NCBI RefSeq assembly: GCF_003286085.1
Contig: NW_020825289.1
Span: forward strand, 5,146,001 to 5,210,000
Direction: 5' to 3'
DNA: 64,000 nt
From: Drosophila persimilis
Taxonomy: Eukaryota > Arthropoda > Insecta > Diptera > Drosophilidae
The position numbers and the translations under genes were made by a program. The notes beneath the pieces are model-generated. The model was not told where the DNA came from. It searched no databases and was given only the letters and a program-made list of their open reading frames with translations. This document shows, piece by piece, positions 48,843-63,312 of this stretch (the first letter of the stretch is position 1; each line of letters begins with the position of its first letter).

Positions 48843-50029
48843 GGCAGCTCCTATCGAGATCGGGCACGACTGAAGTGGCCATTTGAATGGCTGAGCAAAC
48901 ACCCGGCCCCAGCATGGGTTCTCATGGTGCCCGCAGTTCTCATGCTTCCACTCAAATGCTCAAATTGTCATTGTTTTCGCACTCCAAGGTGAGGTAATTT
49001 TACGTAAAAGCGATTAACTAATTCTCAAATGGTTTCTGATTTCTGGTAATATTCCTACATATAGCAAGGTAGTATCTCCTTGAGTGGCTCTGTGAAGTGG
49101 ACATTAGTCAGCTGATAGGTACCGACCAGTCAAAACATTTGAAATCCTAGCGGCAAAAATTCTTAATAAATGCTTTAATACTCGAAGCTCGTATCTTCTA
49201 CAAAATGACTATGGGGGAAGTATTTTCCAGTTAGCCATGACAATGTTCTGAGAGGCATTGAAAATGTGATACAAAATAAACATACAAGAAGTATGTTCAC
49301 TCGAATGCTCGTACTTTATTGACGTGATTATCACTGATTGAACTTTTGAAGACAAATAAATGATCAATTTGTTGGAAAAAACTTGATAATAAACTCAATG
49401 AAGTATATTATTTTTGACCTACACAAACCCGTGCATAATGTATTACCAAATAGCAAAACTCTGAGTGAATAATATTGACGATATCTATGGGGATTATCTT
49501 CTCTTTACCTTTCCCAACAACTGAAATGTAAACTAATTTATAGTAGTTCTTGTCATAAATTCGAAAATTTGTTTAGTGAAAATACCATTAAAAACCAAAT
49601 AAGTTTATCAACCTATTAAAATAAAGCTTAGTAACTTGATGCCAAAGTTGAAACGCTGTGAATTTAATCAGAGATTCCCCTCATTTGTACATACAGCAAT
49701 TGAAACAACTGTTGCACCTGCATTGTGGGAAAAAACTGTTCCATCAATTAAAAATAATCTGCTGCTTAATGAGTCAGATCTATATAATTTTGATTAAATT
49801 GTAATTGTTTTTAATTTGGCAAATTAATCTGACAGAAAATTAAATAGTGTCAAGAATGAAATGAAATCCGTATCTGCTACACAGAACAATTTTAATTGAA
49901 TTCAAGCCGTGTTGTGCTGTTTGGTGGTGCATTGGCAGCGACTCTGTACCCAAGTCCAGCCAAGATTAGTGAAATTATTGTGTCAAACGAAATTTATTCT
50001 ATTCGAATAAGTACAACGAACGACTGATT
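48843..50029. other. Mal-A1 - Mal-A2 divergent intergenic region, left part
   Basis: AT-rich DNA between divergent maltases, up to the INE-1-like copy. No gene; expected to carry the Mal-A1 upstream control region. Confidence 0.5.
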
Positions 50030-50576
50030 TTTATACCCGATACTCAAAATGAGTATAGGGGTATATTAGATTTCTTGTAAAAATGGATGTGTGCAACGTC
50101 CAGAAGGCATCGTTTCCGACCTCATAAAGTATATACATATATGCTTGATCAGCATCAATAGTCGAGTCGAGCCTAGTGCTCAAAGACTCAAAGACATATC
50201 CGGACTTCTGTGTCCGTCACCGTTACAAGTCCGCCCGCCCACTTCCGCTCCCCCAATAGACGAAAATCTGTGCCATCCACATTTTTAAAGATACTAAAAA
50301 ACTAAAAACCATTATAGAGAATGACCACATCTATCAGATTGCTGAATCTGGATCAGATCAGATCATTTTTATAGCCAAAAGGAACAAATCAATTTGCAAA
50401 GGCTACGCAGCGCCCTACGTCACGCTCAGACTGATTTTCTGTCTCCCTCGAACGCACTCTTTGTCGTGTCGTTCAATATTAGCGGCGTCTGCCGGAGGAG
50501 AGCCATACTGACTAAGTATCGGGTATAAATATAGAGTTGCGGTCTCCGCAGCAACTCCCAACGTTCCCCCTCGTTT
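50030..50576 (+). mobile_element. INE-1/DINE-1 (SGM-like) element, copy 4
   Basis: Plus-strand copy starting TTTTTATACCCGATACTC and containing CGTTTCCGACCTCATAAAG. The microsatellite is deleted, with GTCGAGTCGAG joined directly to CCTAGTGCTC. One internal module follows. It ends with the hairpin GAGTTGCGG...CCGCAGCAACTC at 50534-50557 and CCCCCTCG. Its distal 250 bp are almost the same as copy 3. It is inserted between the Mal-A1 and Mal-A2 promoters. Confidence 0.78.
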
Positions 50577-51131
50577 AATGATCAAATATCTATGGAAATG
50601 TGCATCAAATTAGTTTGTAGCCGAAGTCCAATAATTTATATGGGAGGTGAGTATGAAAAACAGACGATTCCTTTCGATAAGAGCTCATACGATTTTGATT
50701 GGTATAAAAATGTACATAGATATGTACATATGTACATACGTATATATATATGTACGTGGAAACACTTGCTTGAAGTTTCTGATAAGTAGTTGGAAAAGTT
50801 ATTGTAAAATGTGATTTTATCCATAGGAAAGCCTGCAACTTCTTAATCAACCTTCGGAAGGTCTCTCCCCCTGGAAGCCTTCGTCTTCTTAAGCATTTTT
50901 ATGTTCATTTTACGACCTGCCGCGGTGCCTTACGAATAGGAAATGGAGCCCACGAAGAAAAACCCAACCCACGCTGTTTAATCGAACACATGTATGTATA
51001 TGCATGCGATAAAAAAGTTGTCAGATTAGCTATTGCTCTGAGCAATTTCTGGTCTTATCAGCTGCAAGTGCGACATGCCCGGCAATTAATTTAGGAAATC
51101 GATTGATTTGTCCCACTCAAACGCCTGCGAA
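50577..51131. other. Mal-A2 upstream region
   Basis: Contains an ACATATGTAC-type microsatellite (50712-50757) and, about 72 bp before the start codon, CTTATCA at 51054-51060 (a TGATAAG GATA motif on the minus strand). No clear TATA box was found. Confidence 0.5.
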
Positions 51132-52942
51132 ATGCCAAAGTGGGTACATCTCTGTCTGGTCGCAGTGTTGGTGGCCATTGCCGGGTGCGCGGACATCGAT
51201 TGGTGGGAGAACGCATCCCTGTACCAGATCTATCCGCGATCCTTCCAGGACAGCGATGGCGACGGCATCGGCGACCTGAAGGGCATCACATCGCGGTTGA
51301 GCTACCTAAAGGAGATCGGCATAACGGCCACATGGCTGTCGCCCGTTTTCACATCACCCATGTCGGATTTTGGGTACGATATCTCGAACTTCTTCGACAT
51401 TGATCCCATCTTTGGAACACTCGATGACTTCGATGCGCTAATTGTGGAAGCCAAGTCGCTGGGGGTGAAAATCATACTGGACTTTGTGCCCAATCATTCC
51501 AGCGATGAGAATGAATGGTTCGACAAGTCGGTGAACCGTGTTGATGGCTACGATGACTTCTACGTGTGGCACGACGGCAAGGTGAATGCGGAAACTGGTG
51601 AACGGGAGCCGCCCAGCAATTGGATCAGCGTTTTTGGCGGTCCTCAGTGGACCTGGCACGAGACACGACAGCAGTACTTCCTGCACCAATTCCAGGTGAA
51701 GCAGCCGGACCTCAATTTCACCAATCCTATGGTGCGGGAGCACATGCTGGATGTCCTTAAGTTCTGGCTGGATCGGGGCGTCGATGGATTCCGCATTGAT
51801 GCAGTTCCACACATCTATGAGTACCGTAATGCGGATGGCTCCTATTCTGACGAGCCTGTCAGTGGCTGGAGCAGTAATCCGGAGGCGTACGACTACCATG
51901 ACCATATCTACACCAAGGATCAGCCCGCTACTGTTGAGTTGATGTACGAGTGGCGTGCCTTCCTTGACCAGTACCGAACGGAGAATGGAGGTGATTCCCG
52001 AGTTCTGCTGGCCGAAGCCTTCTCCTCTGTAGAAACGCTCAGTGCGTATTTCGGAAATGGCACCCACTTGGGCACCCAGCTCCCCATGAACTTCCAACTG
52101 ATGTACCTCAGCGGCTACTCCACAGCGCGGGATGTGGTGAGCTCCATCGACTACTGGATGAATACCATGTGGACGGAACATCAGACAGCCAATTGGGTGG
52201 TGGGCAACCACGACACCAATCGGGTGGCCGACCGCATGGGTGCCCACAAAGTTGATCTGCTGAACGTGATCGTGAGTGCTCTTCCCGGTGCATCGATCAC
52301 CTACTACGGCGAGGAGATCGGCATGTCCAATGTGGATGTGGAGTGCACCGGAGACTCGTGCGAAGATCGAGATGGGGAGCGCACACCCATGCAGTGGACA
52401 GCGGGCCGAAATGCCGACTTCTCCCAGGGCGAGAACACCTGGCTGCCCCTCAATCCGGACTATGAGCGCTTCAATGTGCAGACCGAACGGGGAGTGGCTC
52501 GATCTTCTCTGAACATCTTCAAGGGTATGCAGGCGCTGAAGAGCAGCTCCGCATTCCAATCTTTCAAGCAGGAAGGCGGTTTCTCCTATGAGGCAATCAC
52601 AAATCAAGTCTTGCAGATCATACGGTAGGGGAAACCAATTATAATTATAATTATATGATACTCATATTAATTCCCTCTGCAGAACAAACAAGTACAGTGA
52701 GGAATATCGCATCCTGGTCAACATGGGCAACGGCATGGAAATAATCGATGGCCTGGCTGATAAGGTCTTTGAGTATGTCCTCACCACTGCCTACTCCTCG
52801 CACCATCAAGGGTAAGATCTTCTCATCGTATTTATTATCCTCCTCCGTTCTAATTCGGTTATCCCATAGGCAAACCGTTGATCTCAGAGAACGCATTTTG
52901 CTTATGCCTTACGAAGCTGTCGTACTACGCTGGCTCGCCTGA
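51132..52942 (+). CDS. Mal-A2: Maltase A2, secreted GH13 alpha-glucosidase
   Basis: Exons 51132-52624, 52683-52811 and 52870-52942; 1695 nt, 564 aa. I chose the ATG giving MPKWVHLCLVAVLVAIAGC, a proper signal peptide. GH13 motifs: DFVPNHSS at about 117-124, QPDLNF at 191, GFRIDAVPH with nucleophile Asp223, LLAEAFSS with Glu295, GNHD with Asp361. Residues are intact, so the enzyme should be active on alpha-glucosides. It differs from the other five in a loop after GEEIGM: the usual [16 protein letters not shown] segment is replaced by a shorter SNVDVECTGDSCED, about 13 residues less. Almost the whole protein is one exon. It is divergent from Mal-A1 and convergent with Mal-A3. AATAAA is at 52958-52963. 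Confidence 0.92.
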
Positions 52943-53451
52943 TCCTGAACCACCAGCAATAAATTATAATCTACTGGAATGGAACGTTTCGTATTTATTT
53001 GTTCCTAATCAGGTGTGCTTGGGGTCCCCTCATAAAGATAAACAGTGCGGAATCAATCAGCCGGTGTCCACATGGCTCTAGAAATCGATCAACACATCAA
53101 CATGTACGTTGAGGGCACATTACCCAAGGGAATTGTAAACTAAACCAATTGAGATCCGAAGATATGGCTTAAGTACTATAAACTTATGCAACCAATTCGG
53201 AATAAACGTGATCGATAACCTCGAATCTGTTGATGCCAATATTCCGATCTTGTGACTACATACATTGCGCCAAAGAACTTTAATTTAGCAATCGGTCGTG
53301 AGTAATGGTAATCTGGCCTAATTGCCCCATAAATTAAATGAGCCTCTAATCATTGATTATATTAATATGCGTGGGGTGTTCATAAAGATAACCCCCTGGC
53401 AGAAAGACTAAAATTCATTTTTAAATAATTTTCTTAATTTTTTAAAATTTA
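52943..53451. other. Mal-A2 - Mal-A3 convergent spacer
   Basis: 509 bp of AT-rich DNA containing the 3' ends of both genes. No gene. Confidence 0.6.
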
Positions 53452-55392
53452 TTAAACTGTGCTCAGCACAACAGCTTCCTTGGGCATAAGCAGCACGGAG
53501 TTGGCGAAAGTCAGATCACTGTGAAGTAAGGAAATGGTTTAAGATATATTTTAGGGATTAGAGGACTGTTTCTGCTTACTTCTTCCGACGGACGCTCTTG
53601 TCGTTTACCACAACGTACTGTAGCTGCGACGAGATTGAGGTAAAGACCGAGTCCAGATTGATCGACTCAACATCATCGTTGATGTTGATGACAGTTATGT
53701 AGGACTTCTGGCCAGCCAGCGAGCTGTTCATCCATTAAGAGAGAGAGAGAGAGAGACAGGGAGAGAGTTGTTATTAGTAAATGAATTAATCATAGAGGTC
53801 TCCCCCACTTACCGCTTGAAGGCCAAAACATTGGGACCGATGGCGGTGACGGTGACATCTCCCTGCTTCAGGGTGGGCTCATCGCGCAGGGCACGAAGCT
53901 GCTTGTAGATGTTCAGGTGGCTCAGGGCAATGCCGCGTTCCCGCTTGACATTGACCAGCTTGTAGTCCAGGCCCACGGGCAGCCATGTGGATTGGGCATC
54001 GCTAAAGCCAGCGTTCTTCTCGTCGCTCCACTGGAAGGGAGTGCGCACAGGGTCACGGGTGTGGCTCTCGAACTCCTCCTCGTTAGTTTGGCAGGCCTGG
54101 GGATCCACAGTGTCCTCCCAGCTGATAAAGACGTCTGTCATGCCCATCTCCTCGCCCTGGTAGGTGATGCTGACTCCGGGCAGGGTTAGCACAATCATGT
54201 TGCAGGCATCGATGCGGTCGGCACCCAGGCGGGATCCAATGCGACTCTGGTCGTGGTTGCCAAACACCCAATTGGCCACCTGGCCCTCGGGCATGTTGTC
54301 CAGCCAGTTGTGGATCAGCTCCGAGTAGTGGTAGGCGTCGGAGTCGAAGCCAATGTTCGCCAGCAGGTTGAAATTGAAGGGGATCTGCGAGCCCAGATGG
54401 GTTCCATTGCCGTAGTACTGCATCAGGATGTTGAGAGGGGAGTAGGCCTCGGTCAGCAGAATGCGATCGTCCCCGCCCAGCTCCTGGTCAATTTCCTCGA
54501 TCACCTCGCGGAAAGCATACACGAGCTCGATGGTCTCCGGCTGGTCGGTGGTGTAAATGTGCTGCAGGTAGCCGTAATCTTCGGGATCGTTGGAGTTCTC
54601 GTTGCGGGGCTCGTCGGGCCAGTTGCCATCCGCATCAGCGGGTACCTCGTACACATGGGGCACGGCGTCAATGCGGAAACCGAAGGCACCCTTGCGCAGC
54701 CAGAATCGCAGGACATCCTTCATGGCCTCCACCACCTTGGGGTTGCGATAGTTGAGATCCGGTTGCTTGGCATGGAATTGGTGCAGGTAGTAGGCCTGAC
54801 GACCCTCGTGCCACGTCCACATGGATCCACGGAACACGCCAATCCAGTTGGTGGGTGGCTGTCTGATCCCGTTCACCACCTTCCCGGTGTGCCACACATA
54901 GAAGTCCTTGTACTCCTCCTCGCCAGCCGCAGACCGAATAAACCAGTCGCACTCATCGCTGGTGTGGTTGGGCACAAAGTCCAAGATAATCTTGATGTCG
55001 AGCTCTTTGGCGCGTGCCAAGAGCCTTTCAAAGTCCTCCATTGTGCCGAAGATGGGATCAATATCGGTGAGGTTGGCCACATCATAGCCAAAGTCAGCCA
55101 TGGGCGAAGTGAAGATCGGCGAGAGCCAGGTGGCCGTAATGCCAATTTCCTTCAGATAAGCCAACTGCTGTGTTATGCCTAAAAAGAAATCAGTTGAGAA
55201 CTTGTTCTGCAGCTATTACGATCGTCAGCACTCACCATTGATATCGCCCACACCATCATCATCGCTGTCCTTAAAGGATCTGGGATAGATCTGATAGAAC
55301 TGGGCCGTTTTCCACCATCCCACCTCAGCCAACGTGGGCAGCGTGAGGGCCAGAAGGCAGGAGAGCGTCAGAATTTTGACCAGCGCACCCAT
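53452..55392 (-). CDS. Mal-A3: Maltase A3, secreted GH13 alpha-glucosidase
   Basis: Minus-strand exons 55392-55236, 55178-53813, 53723-53580 and 53518-53452; 1734 nt, 577 aa. The signal peptide is [21 protein letters not shown]13 motifs: DFVPNHTS at 119-126, QPDLNY near 191, GFRIDAVPH with Asp223, LLTEAYSP with Glu296, GNHD with Asp362. All catalytic groups are present. The third intron boundary is unusual: a GA/CT microsatellite (plus strand 53739-53756) forms the pyrimidine tract 15 bp from the acceptor. The poly(A) signal AATAAA (minus strand 53453-53448) overlaps the stop codon. It matches melanogaster Mal-A3 (LvpD) in order and strand. Confidence 0.92.
53739..53756 (+). repeat. GA/CT microsatellite in a Mal-A3 intron
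   Basis: Nine GA units. On the coding (minus) strand it is a CT run forming the polypyrimidine tract of the intron whose exon begins at 53723. Confidence 0.85.
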
Positions 55393-55433
55393 TTCGATCG
55401 ATTGCCAATGACCAATGGGATTATTCGGGGCCC

Positions 55434-55442
55434 CTATTTATG
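55434..55442 (-). promoter_or_regulatory. Mal-A3 TATA-like box
   Basis: CATAAATAG on the minus strand, 42-50 bp upstream of the ATG, implying a leader of roughly 15-20 nt. GATAA motifs (TGATAAC near 55478 and GTGATAAAC near 55491) lie 50 bp further upstream. Confidence 0.6.
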
Positions 55443-56222
55443 CACACCAGCTCGGCAGACCCAATCGATGTACTAATGATAACTTGTGCCGTGATAAACC
55501 CCCCATATACCAACATATAGCCCACTATTTTTGATTAGCTTAGTGGTATATGGCAGATTTATGGTCCCAACCACGCTGGCTTCCACTTAATGGATTCGGC
55601 TTCGTTGTTGGCCAGATAGCGACCAGGTTCATATGATACCAACTTTGGTATTTATTGGCAGCAGCGGTAAGGTTTCACGTTCGGAGATCATGAAACAGAT
55701 TGGCAGCGAAAAGTGAGAGTTGCATATAACTTCTGACTTGGTCTTATCTTATCTTACCGATTTTTTTGGAATGAATAATTTATTGTCTCACTTCTTGGGG
55801 GGTATTTTGAATAGGGCTGGGCAAATAAAAGACGACTGTCTTGGGGGTTCAAGGTTGCGATAAGGTAGCTGTGTGCTGAGATTAGCTAACTGAAACTAAG
55901 TAAGTGTAGGTCATGAGTCCTTGAAGTGGAGCCCTTCTATAGGTAGCCACCTCCTTGCGAGGCCTCAGCTCTAAGTTTTCTTCCCTTCAATAGGATTCCC
56001 TATTGGCAAATTTTGCATCAGTTCGGAACCCGTACCCGTCTCAGTTAATCAGTTCCAGCGCCTGACCCAACATTGTGTCATACGCATTTCTCTCAGTCAA
56101 AGGTCTCCTCATATATTTCTCTCAGCTGGTAATACTGGATTTTTTACTAGAAAGTCATAAATGATAAGCCATAATGCCCAATAGTTTATAGCTGGGGCGC
56201 TATCGTTGGGGTAATCGTTCCG
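55443..56222. other. Mal-A3 / Mal-A4 shared divergent control region
   Basis: About 870 bp separate the two divergent start codons; no gene lies between. TGATAAG at 56162-56168 and the GATAA motifs near 55478-55500 are candidate midgut GATA sites. Confidence 0.5.
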
Positions 56223-56260
56223 TATATAAGAAACGTATTATAACCGTACCATTTTCAGTT
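56223..56260 (+). promoter_or_regulatory. Mal-A4 TATA box and initiator
   Basis: TATATAAG at 56223-56230 and initiator TTCAGTT at 56254-56260. If transcription starts at the A of TCAGT (56257), the leader before the ATG at 56265 is about 8 nt. Confidence 0.8.
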
Positions 56261-56264
56261 AACA

Positions 56265-58255
56265 ATGACCACTTGGTCGAGCCTATTCCTGCTGATCGGC
56301 CTTGGCCTTCTGGCCGTCGATGCCGCCGCTCCCTGGTGGAAGACAGCCTCGTTCTATCAGATCTATCCGCGCTCCTTTAAGGACACCGATGGCGATGGAA
56401 TCGGTGACTTGAATGGCGTCACAGAGAAACTGGAATATCTTAAGGAGATCGGCGTCACTGCCACTTGGCTGTCGCCTTTCCTCAAATCACCCATGGCCGA
56501 TTTTGGCTATGACATATCCGACTTCAAGGACGTAGATCCACTCTTCGGCGACATGGAGGACTTTGAAAACATGGTTGCCCGTGCCAAGGAGCTGAATGTG
56601 AAGATCATTCTGGATTTCGTTCCCAATCACTCTAGCGATGAATGCGACTGGTTCATCCGCTCTGCTGCTGGCGAGGAGAAGTACAAGGACTACTACATCT
56701 GGCATCCCGGCTTCGTCGATGACAACGGGCAGCGCATTCCCCCCACCAATTGGGTGAGTGTGTTCCGCGGATCGGCCTGGGAGTGGCATGAGGGCCGCCA
56801 GGAATACTACCTTCACCAGTTCCACAAGAAGCAACCCGACTTCAATTTCCGCAATCCCGTGGTGCGCGAGGAGATGAACAATGTCCTTCGCTTCTGGCTG
56901 GAGAAGGGTGTGGACGGCTTCCGCGTGGACGCCATCTACCATGCCTTCGAGATTGAGGCGGACGAGAATGGCAACTATCCGGATGAGCCCCGCAACGATT
57001 GGACCGATGACCCAGATGAGTATGGCTACACCCACAAAATCTACACCGTGGATCAGCCAGAGACCCCTCACCTGGTGTAAGTCGGTCTCTACAGGAGTAA
57101 TAATAGGAACATTGAACAACTCACGATATTTGTTAATTACTTACAGATTCGAATGGCGTGAGATCCTCGAACAGTTCCAAGCTGACAATGGGGGCGATGA
57201 GCGGTAAGTGGTTGATTCATAGTAACGATATTCCATTATGTTTGTATCTTGTCGTAGCATCCTTATGGTGGAGACCTGGTCACCCATTGAGATCGTCATG
57301 GACTACTATGGCAATAGCACGGCGGATGGGGCCCAGATACCGTTCAACTTCCAGTTGATTAGCAATCTGCACTACGACTCCGATGCCTATCACTACGAAT
57401 ACCTGATTAACAACTGGCTTAACCTTATGCCAGCTGGGAAGAGCGCCAACTGGGTGGTAAGTGCTATCGCGAGACTCCAACCGCACTCGCATGACATTCA
57501 GTCGGTGACACATAATATCCCGATCAGATTGGCAACCATGACAAGAACCGCGTGGGCTCCCGCTTCGGCGCCGATCGGGTTGATCTGTTCAACATCCTGC
57601 TGCTGACGCTGCCCGGCTGCAGTATCACCTATAACGGCGAGGAGATTGGCATGCTCGATGGCTACGTGTCCTGGGAGGACACTGTGGACCCGCAGGCCTG
57701 CAACGGCTATGAGGAGAACTACATGGCCATGTCACGCGATCCCGCTCGTACCCCGATGCACTGGTCGGACGATAAGATGGCTGGATTCACAACCGGATCG
57801 ACCACGTGGTTGCCGGTGGGCCAAGACTATGCCGAGCGTAACGTGAAGACAGAGCGCGGTGTCTCTCTCAGCCACCTAAACATCTTCAAGCGGCTTCAGC
57901 AGCTCCGCAAGGAGCCCACCATCGAGGAGGGCTCTGCCGAGATCAAGGCAGTCAGCAACTACGTCCTGGCCGTTAAGCGGTTAGTCCTGACCTCATCTAA
58001 CCCATGAATCGATATAAATAAGTTCCAAATTTCAGTTACCTGAGCGGCAACTACGTCTACATTTCGCTGTTCAATATTTTCGACTCCATCGAGAATGTGG
58101 ATCTGACCCAGGTGTTCGGTGGTCTGCCCGCCAAGTTCCAGTATGCCCTTGTCACTAAAAAGTCCATCAAGCAGGTGGGCGATCAGGTCTCGGCCAGCAG
58201 TGTCACCCTCATGCCACACGAATCCATTGTGCTGCGGTCCACCACTACGGTTTAA
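56265..58255 (+). CDS. Mal-A4: Maltase A4, secreted GH13 alpha-glucosidase
   Basis: Exons 56265-57076, 57147-57203, 57258-57456, 57528-57979 and 58036-58255; 1740 nt, 579 aa, the length I recall for melanogaster Mal-A4. The signal peptide is [20 protein letters not shown]. Motifs: DFVPNHSS at 117-124, QPDFNF at 190, GFRVDAIYH with nucleophile Asp222, LMVETWSP with Glu295, GNHD with Asp361. Catalytic residues are intact, but three subsite motifs differ from the other five: DAIYH for DAVP(H/Y/W), QPDFN for QPDLN, and ETWSP for E(A/T)(Y/F). This may mean a different sugar preference. Five introns-exon junctions are consensus except the fourth donor (GTTAGT). AATAAA is at 58273-58278. Confidence 0.93.
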
Positions 58256-61229
<2,974 letters not shown>

Positions 61230-61335
61230 ATTTCCACACGTGATTCCAGCAGCTGTCGATTAATTAAGCACTCAAAATAAAAAAAACACTCGTACGAGAA
61301 CTCAAGCTTATCGCCAGATTACTTTAGAGACGAGC
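61230..61335. other. Mal-A5 - Mal-A6 short intergenic region
   Basis: Only 146 bp separate the Mal-A5 stop from the Mal-A6 ATG. It contains the Mal-A5 poly(A) signal AATAAA at 61276-61281, a GATA motif (CTTATC, 61307-61312) and then the Mal-A6 TATA box. Confidence 0.75.
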
Positions 61336-61374
61336 TATAAAAGGGGACTCCAGTATTGGGGCTTCTCAGTCAGT
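61336..61374 (+). promoter_or_regulatory. Mal-A6 TATA box and initiator
   Basis: TATAAAAG at 61336-61343 and overlapping initiators TCAGTCAGTC at 61366-61375. Starting at the first TCA+1 gives a leader of about 8 nt before the ATG at 61376. Confidence 0.85.
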
Positions 61375-61375
61375 C

Positions 61376-63312
61376 ATGACGTTTCTACACAACTTATTGG
61401 TAACTATTCTCCTCTTGGGGCTGTACTGCGCGGCCGGCGACGCTGCTGCCATAGATCTCAGCCTTGATTCGTACCAAGAGAGGGCGGCGGCATCAACGGA
61501 GGAGACGCGGGACTGGTGGCAGGTTGCCCAGTTCTATCAGATCTATCCACGATCCTATAAGGACTCTGATGGCGATGGCGTTGGCGATCTGCAGGGCATC
61601 ATATCGAAGCTGGACTACCTTAAGGAGATCGGAGTCACGGCCACTTGGCTGTCACCCATTTTCACCTCACCAATGGTAGACTTTGGCTACGATATCTCCG
61701 ACTTCTTTGACATCCAGCCAGAATATGGCACACTGGACGATTTCGACCAGCTTGTAGCTGAGGCCAAGAAACGGAACATCAAGATCATCCTTGACTTTGT
61801 CCCGAATCATTCGAGTGACGAGAACGACTGGTTCAAGAAGTCAGTCAAGAGGGAGAAGGGCTACGAGGACTACTACATGTGGCACGATGGCTATGTCAAC
61901 TCCACCACTGGGCAGCGAGAGCCGCCCTCTAACTGGCTACAGGCTTTCCGTGGCAGTGCGTGGGAGTGGAACGAGGAGCGGCAACAGTACTACCTTCACC
62001 AGTTCGCCGTGCAGCAGCCCGATCTCAACTACCGCAATCCCCTGGTGGTGGCACAAATGAAGCGTGTGCTGACCTACTGGCTGGATCGGGGCGTTGCCGG
62101 TTTCCGCATGGATGCCGTCCCCTGGTGCTTTGAGTCCCTGCCCGATGCCAATGGACGCTATCCAGACGAGCCGCTGAGCGGCTACACAGATGATCCTGAT
62201 AATCCGGCCTACCTGAAGCACATTCACACCCAGGATCTGCGCGAGACGGTAGAGATGGTCTTTCAGTGGAGGACACTCTTGGACGATTACCAGCGCGTCC
62301 ATGGTGGAGACACGCGCGTCATTATGGTGGAGACCTACTCTCAGCTGGACTACGTAATGCAGTTTTACGGCAATCGAACAGCCAAAGGAGCAGAGATTCC
62401 ATTCAACTTCCAATTCATTGTGGGCGGAAATGGGGATAAGAACAATACTGAACTCACTGCAGGCGGATTTGTGAAGATTATCAAGAGTTGGCTGGGACAA
62501 ATACCCGCCGGAAAGACGGCTAACTGGGTGGTAAGTGCTCGAACACGCTTCAAGATCCGCAAGCTTCTGAATGCTGCATTTTCTTTAAGATGGGAAACCA
62601 CGATCAGCGTCGCGTGGGGAGTCGATATGGCGAGGATCGGATTGACCTAATGAACATGCTGCAGATGTTCCTTCCTGGCGTGAGTATCACCTACCAGGGC
62701 GAGGAGCTGGGCATGACAGATCTCGACATCAGCTGGGAGGACACGCGCGATCCGTCGGCCTGCAACTCCAACGCGGATATCTACGAGGAATTCACACGCG
62801 ACCCGGGCAGAACGCCCTTCCAGTGGAGCGATGAGGCAAACGCCGGTTTCTCCACTAACAGTAACACCTGGCTGCCGATAAACCCCAACTACTTGACCAT
62901 CAACGCCAAGACGGAGAACGCCTCCACTACCAGCCACCTGAGCCTGTACAAGCAATTGGTGCAGTTGCGTCAGCTGAAGACCCTGCAGCTTGGTTCCACA
63001 AGGTATGCCAATGTGGGTGACAATGTGCTGGCCATCAAGCGATCGCTGACTGGACAACCCGCCATGGTGCTAGTGGCCAATGTGCTGGACACCAAGGTCA
63101 CGGGTGTGGATGTGGCCGGTGTACTGTATGCCTCCGGCAACTACAAGATCAAGGTGTCCAATCCCCAGGCCCAGGCATCTGCGGGGTAAGCTCTCAGCCA
63201 TTATCATCTAATGTTTCTACTAATATACTGACTTTGTCTCTACAGCGACAGCGTTACTCTCAGCAGCCTCTCTCTGGAACCATACGCGGCCCTTATTTTG
63301 GAGTCGGTGTAG
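61376..63312 (+). CDS. Mal-A6: Maltase A6, secreted GH13 alpha-glucosidase
   Basis: Exons 61376-62530, 62590-63185 and 63246-63312; 1818 nt, 605 aa. The signal peptide (about 1-24) is followed by an acidic 20-residue linker before [17 protein letters not shown]13 motifs: DFVPNHSS at 140-147, QPDLNY near 214, GFRMDAVPW with Asp246, MVETYSQ with Glu319, GNHD with Asp390. The protein ends VTLSSLSLEPYAALILESV with no membrane tail. It is an intact alpha-glucosidase. By order it should be Mal-A6; the melanogaster Mal-A7 and Mal-A8 lie beyond the window if conserved, so the number carries some doubt. Confidence 0.88.

Noticed and set aside
51438..52607. 389-codon minus-strand frame
   Set aside because: It is antisense to the Mal-A2 large exon. 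GC-rich third positions remove stops; similar shadows lie over Mal-A1, Mal-A3 and Mal-A4.
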